From Butyrivibrio sp. LB2008 (GTDB lineage: Bacteria > Bacillota > Clostridia > Lachnospirales > Lachnospiraceae), in contig NZ_JHXZ01000013.1 in NCBI RefSeq assembly GCF_000621565.1, positions 1 to 64,000 on the forward strand: 64,000 nt of DNA. The letters are read 5' to 3'. Positions 60,719 through 64,000 of the stretch are shown one piece after another (the first letter of the stretch is position 1; each line of letters starts with the position of its first letter). The position numbers and the translations under genes are program-made. The notes beneath the pieces were generated by a model that had not been told where the DNA came from, did no database searches, and saw nothing but the letters and a program-made list of their open reading frames with translations.

Positions 60719-61996
60719 ATGGACCAGCAGAAAATCGGAACAAAATGCGTACAGGCAGGCTATACACCCGGTAACGGAGAACCTCGTCAGATACCTATTA
60801 TTCAGTCTACAACCTTTAAATATGATACAAGTGAGGATATGGGAAAGCTTTTCGACCTTGAAGCTTCAGGATACTTCTATACAAGGCTTCAGAATCCCAC
60901 AAATGACCATGTTGCAGCCAAGATTGCAGCTCTTGAAGGCGGAAGTGCAGCAATGCTCACATCTTCAGGTCAGGCCGCTAACTTTTTTGCGCTATTCAAT
61001 ATTTGTGAATGCGGAAGTCACATTGTTGCCTCATCTTCCATCTACGGCGGAACTTTCAATCTCATCGCAGTAACTATGGCTAAGATGGGAATCGAAGTTA
61101 CTTTCGTATCTCCCGATGCAAGCGATGAAGAGCTTGATGCAGCATTTAAGGACAACACAAGAGCCGTATTTGGTGAGACAATTGCCAATCCCGCTCTTAC
61201 AGTTCTCGATATTGAGAAGTTTGCAAACGCAGCTCACAGACACGGTGTTCCTCTTATCGTGGACAATACATTTCCAACTCCTGTTAATTGCAGACCTATT
61301 GAATGGGGCGCAGATATCGTAACTCATTCAACAACAAAATATATGGACGGCCACGGCGCAGCTGTAGGCGGTGCTATCGTTGATTCCGGCAAGTTCGACT
61401 GGATGGCTCATGCCGACAAATTCCCCGGACTCACACAGCCCGACGAATCATATCACGGAATCGTATATGCCGAGAAATTCGGTCAGGAAGGTGCTTTCAT
61501 AACAAAATGTACAGCACAGCTTATGCGTGACTTTGGATGCATCCAGTCTCCTCAGAACGCCTTTCTCCTCAACCTCGGACTTGAATCACTTCACGTCCGC
61601 ATGCCCAAGCACGTTGAAAACGGACTCGCTGTTGCCAAGTTCCTTCAGGAACAGCCTCAGGTTGAAAAAGTCAGCTATCCCGGACTTGAGTCAGACAAGT
61701 ATTATGAGCTTGCCAAAAAATATCTTCCATACGGCGGATGCGGTGTCGTATCCTTCGAACTCAAAGGCGGAAGAGCCGCTGCAGAGAGCTTCATGAAAAA
61801 GCTCAAACTCGCAGCTATCGAGACTCACGTTGCAGACGCACGTACATGTTGCCTCAATCCCGCAACATCAACACACAGACAGCTCACAGACGAACAGCTT
61901 GAAGCAGCTGGAATCCCTGCAGGTCTTGTTCGTATGTCTTGCGGTCTTGAAGATAAGGATGATCTTATTGCAGATATCAAGAATGCACTTGCATAA
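60719..61996 (+). CDS. O-acetylhomoserine sulfhydrylase-type PLP enzyme
   Basis: The 425-residue Cys/Met metabolism enzyme belongs to the cystathionine gamma-synthase family. PLP lysine is in THSTTKYMDGHG; YFYTRLQNPTNDHVAAKIAA and SSSIYGGTFNLI are family blocks. Length and sequence fit O-acetylhomoserine sulfhydrylase (MetY), which makes homocysteine from sulphide, more than smaller MetB or MetC. AGGAGG precedes the ATG. No SAM or T-box leader was seen in the short upstream region. A strong terminator follows. Confidence 0.85.
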   Translation: MDQQKIGTKCVQAGYTPGNGEPRQIPIIQSTTFKYDTSEDMGKLFDLEASGYFYTRLQNPTNDHVAAKIAALEGGSAAMLTSSGQAANFFALFNICECGSHIVASSSIYGGTFNLIAVTMAKMGIEVTFVSPDASDEELDAAFKDNTRAVFGETIANPALTVLDIEKFANAAHRHGVPLIVDNTFPTPVNCRPIEWGADIVTHSTTKYMDGHGAAVGGAIVDSGKFDWMAHADKFPGLTQPDESYHGIVYAEKFGQEGAFITKCTAQLMRDFGCIQSPQNAFLLNLGLESLHVRMPKHVENGLAVAKFLQEQPQVEKVSYPGLESDKYYELAKKYLPYGGCGVVSFELKGGRAAAESFMKKLKLAAIETHVADARTCCLNPATSTHRQLTDEQLEAAGIPAGLVRMSCGLEDKDDLIADIKNALA

Positions 61997-62011
61997 ATAT
62001 TTCTGTATATC

Positions 62012-62044
62012 AAAAAACCAGACTTTTCGAAGTCTGGTTTTTTT
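62012..62044 (+). terminator. Intrinsic terminator after the metY-like gene
   Basis: AAAAACCAGACTT and AAGTCTGGTTTTT pair around TTCG, with T-run. The A-run on the left makes it able to work in both directions. Confidence 0.9.
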
Positions 62045-62068
62045 GATGTAAGTATATTATATATATCT

Positions 62069-62887
62069 TTATTTACTCTGAGCTACATTTGGCTTATAAG
62101 GGCCTTTTACATTAGGCTTATAAGCACCTTTTACCTCGGGCTTTGCTGTGTTCTGAGTCACATTGGGCTGAGGTGCCGGTGTAGGTGCCGGAGCAGGTGT
62201 AGGTGTGTCCTGAGATTCACTTGGCTGAGGATTGTCATGATGCTCCTCTGTATCCTGAGGCTGCGGCTGCGGCTGAGGTGTGCATTCAGGCTGAGGTTGC
62301 GGCTGCGGCTGTGGCTGAGGTGTGCATTCAGGCACTGGAGGACACTGAGGCCACTGAGGCTGACACTGAGGCCACTGAGGCTGACATTCAGGCACTGGAG
62401 GACACTGGGGTACAGGTTGACACTCAGGCTTCGGTGTGCATTCAGGTTTTTTAGCCTCATCCTTCTTTTCGTTACAAGTAGGTTTAGGCTGCTCCTTCTT
62501 TTCTTCACAATTAGGCTTTGCAGTCTCTTCCTTCTTCTCTTCCTTATTCTCGTCTTTCTTTTCTTCTAATTTACCCGACGTAGGTGTACATTCCGGCTTA
62601 GGCGTGCATTCCGGTTTAGGCGTGCATTCCGGTTTAGGTGTGCACTCCGGCTTAGGTGTGCAATCAGGCTTAGAATTGTTATTCACTACCCAGCCATTTG
62701 GCTTGTACATTTCCCAACCACCACAGTATGATTCTTCCATCTTAACAGAATCTGAATACTCTGATTGTAATTCATCCGCACCCTTATCATTTTTATCCAC
62801 AAAAAAATCACTGACGCAATAAGCCATAGGAACTGTAAGTACCGCAACTATTGCCAACGCTGTAGTCGATAAAAATCTCTTATTCAT
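62069..62887 (-). CDS. Secreted Cys/Pro-rich repeat protein
   Basis: The 272-residue protein has a signal peptide (about 1-24, FLSTTALAIVAVLTVPMAYC) with no clear lipobox. Five CTPKPE-type hexapeptide repeats follow at about 69-98. A Lys/Glu-rich stretch comes next, then PQWPQC and PVPEC repeats, PQ runs (about 185-215) and a tail with KPNVKGPYKPN. Cysteines recur every 6-9 residues in a Pro-rich, extended context, so disulphide or metal-linked surface fibre is possible; this is inference. ATG 62887 is preferred to 62908. No named family is recognised. Confidence 0.7.
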   Translation of the reverse strand: MNKRFLSTTALAIVAVLTVPMAYCVSDFFVDKNDKGADELQSEYSDSVKMEESYCGGWEMYKPNGWVVNNNSKPDCTPKPECTPKPECTPKPECTPKPECTPTSGKLEEKKDENKEEKKEETAKPNCEEKKEQPKPTCNEKKDEAKKPECTPKPECQPVPQCPPVPECQPQWPQCQPQWPQCPPVPECTPQPQPQPQPQPECTPQPQPQPQDTEEHHDNPQPSESQDTPTPAPAPTPAPQPNVTQNTAKPEVKGAYKPNVKGPYKPNVAQSK

Positions 62888-63012
62888 GTCATATACCCCC
62901 AATAGCAATATAAAATTATTTGTTTGTTATTAACATCTCTTAACAGATATTACTTTACCATTAACCTCTGATTATTTCAACTCATATTTAGTATTTATCA
63001 CATATAATGCAA

Positions 63013-63056
63013 TAGGCAGATAAGAATTCACTAAATTTTGAATTCTTATCTGCCTA
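63013..63056 (-). terminator. Strong hairpin after the phosphoglucomutase gene
   Basis: TAGGCAGATAAGAATTCA pairs perfectly over 18 bp with its complement at 63039-63056. It lies downstream of the 63085 gene on the minus strand. Confidence 0.7.
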
Positions 63057-63084
63057 TAAAATCGATTAAACGTTTAACTTTTAA

Positions 63085-63732
63085 TTAACTTACAAATACC
63101 CCTCCCACTACTTCTGGCAATTCGGTCATATCCTTGATTGAATATGTAACCTGAGGGTGTGTTGCAGCTTCTCCGATACCGACACATTTAAAGCCTCCGG
63201 CAAGGGCTGCGTCTATTCCGGAAAGAGCATCTTCAACAACGATCGCATCTTCCGGTTCCACGCCAAGCATTTGCGCCGCTTTAAGAAAGACCTCCGGATC
63301 CGGTTTGGATCTTGTTATATTGGTTCCGTCAGATACCGCATCAAAGTAGTCCTTTAGTCCCAGCTTCTCCAGTATCTTCTTGGTATTCTTGCTACTTGAT
63401 CCGATTGCAAGAAGAGTTCCTCTCTCCCTAAGAGTATCAAGCACTTCTTTCACCCCGTCATCAAGATCGTTTTCGTTCATCGTATCAAGGAGTGATACAT
63501 ATATGCTGTTCTTCTTTTCCGCAATCTCTTTTTTCTCATCAAGCGAGTAAGCTCTGCCGGCCCTCTCCAGAATAATATCAAGAGACGCCATCCTGCTTAC
63601 CCCGCGCAATCTGTCATTTATCTTCTCATCAAAATATATCCCCTGCTCATCAGCAACGGTTTTCCACGCCTTGTAGTGGAGCTTATCCGTAAAGCAGATT
63701 ACTCCGTCAAGGTCAAAGATCACTGCCTTCAT
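63085..63732 (-). CDS. pgmB: Beta-phosphoglucomutase
   Basis: The 215-residue HAD phosphatase-fold enzyme converts beta-glucose 1-phosphate to glucose 6-phosphate. Motif I FDLDGVICFT includes the nucleophile Asp; motif II is IGSSSKN; motif III/IV are SKPDPEVFLKAA and VVEDALSGIDAA. The cap has LRGVSRMASLDIILERAG, characteristic of beta-PGM. It overlaps the upstream GH65 gene by 4 bp, the usual phosphorylase/mutase pairing. Confidence 0.93.
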   Translation of the reverse strand: MKAVIFDLDGVICFTDKLHYKAWKTVADEQGIYFDEKINDRLRGVSRMASLDIILERAGRAYSLDEKKEIAEKKNSIYVSLLDTMNENDLDDGVKEVLDTLRERGTLLAIGSSSKNTKKILEKLGLKDYFDAVSDGTNITRSKPDPEVFLKAAQMLGVEPEDAIVVEDALSGIDAALAGGFKCVGIGEAATHPQVTYSIKDMTELPEVVGGVFVS

Positions 63733-64000
63733 TTTTCATACCTCATTTCCTTAACACCTTTTACCTCTATTTTTTCTCCCCTCAATACCTCGCAGACAGC
63801 ACCGCTCTTGGTAACGGTAAACTTAAGAAGACTGTTTCTGTACTTTATCTTGAAACTGTATTTCTTCCAGCCTGTAGGCAAGAACGGATCAACCGAGATC
63901 CCCTCCTTGGTAATCCTAAGCCCTGCAAAGCCGTTAACTATCGCCATATAACTTCCGCCCATATTCGCGGTATGTACGCCGTCTCCCGAGTTATTGTGCG
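63729..64000 (-). CDS. Glycoside phosphorylase GH65, C-terminal part (runs off window)
   Basis: Only the last 90 residues are visible. They include SGDGVHTANMGGSYMAIVNG, the GH65 C-terminal motif, and the beta-sandwich tail (DPFLPTGWKKYSFKIKYRNS). GH65 phosphorylases cleave maltose, trehalose, kojibiose or similar to beta-glucose 1-phosphate, the substrate of the adjacent mutase. Specificity cannot be read from this fragment. Confidence 0.85.
   Translation of the reverse strand, partial: HNNSGDGVHTANMGGSYMAIVNGFAGLRITKEGISVDPFLPTGWKKYSFKIKYRNSLLKFTVTKSGAVCEVLRGEKIEVKGVKEMRYEK

Noticed and set aside
62237..62569. Open frames on the + strand across 62.2-62.8 kb
   Set aside because: They are antisense shadows of the Cys/Pro repeat gene; low-complexity repeats keep opposite frames open and they lack ribosome sites.

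Overview
The window looks like chromosomal DNA of a low-GC Firmicute of the family Lachnospiraceae, most like Butyrivibrio or Pseudobutyrivibrio. This is inferred from AT-rich coding style, strong Shine-Dalgarno sites, a domain-permuted GH3 beta-glucosidase, several carbohydrate systems, BioY/BirA-regulated biotin genes and an r1t-like holin/endolysin pair. No rRNA or tRNA gene and no CRISPR array was recognised.

Layout. (1) 1-1715: an IS30-family element, then a small hypothetical gene. (2) 2.2-4.2 kb: a XRE repressor diverging from a two-gene lysis cassette (holin, three-domain endolysin) with repeated TTACCAAAWGT operators on both promoters. (3) 4.28-11.0 kb: a sucrose operon with LacI operators, a binding protein split by an in-frame TAA, two permeases, sucrose phosphorylase, LacI regulator and fructokinase. 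(4) 11.0-15.3 kb: a GntR/ABC exporter operon between two large palindromic repeats; the second repeat runs into a 64-bp minisatellite. (5) 15.7-20.6 kb: an unusual metallo-beta-lactamase-fold/repeat/CinA fusion and a GH3 enzyme. (6) 21-24 kb: lipoproteins, three of them paralogous. (7) 24.4-31.4 kb: QueT with a candidate preQ1 leader, TruA, a secreted TIM-barrel-like protein, a GT39-type membrane glycosyltransferase and an ABC-F ATPase. (8) 31.6-42 kb: an AT-rich island of about 18 small same-strand genes resembling orphan immunity or accessory genes (DUF2716, possible DUF4304, SF0329-like and Imm42-like pieces), with a 75-bp hairpin repeat array. (9) 42.1-44.4 kb: a nitroreductase and a secreted beta-helix protein. 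(10) 45-51.3 kb: a J protein/Hsp70/J protein operon in which both J proteins are membrane-anchored and carry HPT instead of HPD, then a PilZ protein. (11) 51.4-57.5 kb: a large lipoprotein, a broken gene, and bioY, bioB and birA with a clear BirA operator. (12) 57.6-60.1 kb: an NAD salvage operon (NMN adenylyltransferase, nicotinate phosphoribosyltransferase, NAD synthetase). (13) 60.3-64 kb: a small lipoprotein, an O-acetylhomoserine sulfhydrylase-type enzyme, a Cys/Pro-repeat secreted protein, beta-phosphoglucomutase and the end of a GH65 phosphorylase.

Themes. Carbon flow favours phosphorolysis: sucrose phosphorylase with fructokinase, and GH65 with beta-phosphoglucomutase. Cofactors are largely salvaged (biotin uptake, nicotinate, queuosine precursor). 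Intergenic space is unusually rich in palindromic elements of at least six sequence families. One family shows compensatory changes between copies, which suggests an RNA-level structure. The best candidates for something undescribed are the MBL-CinA fusion, the HPT-type membrane J/Hsp70/J operon, the three-hairpin repeat and the orphan-immunity-like island.
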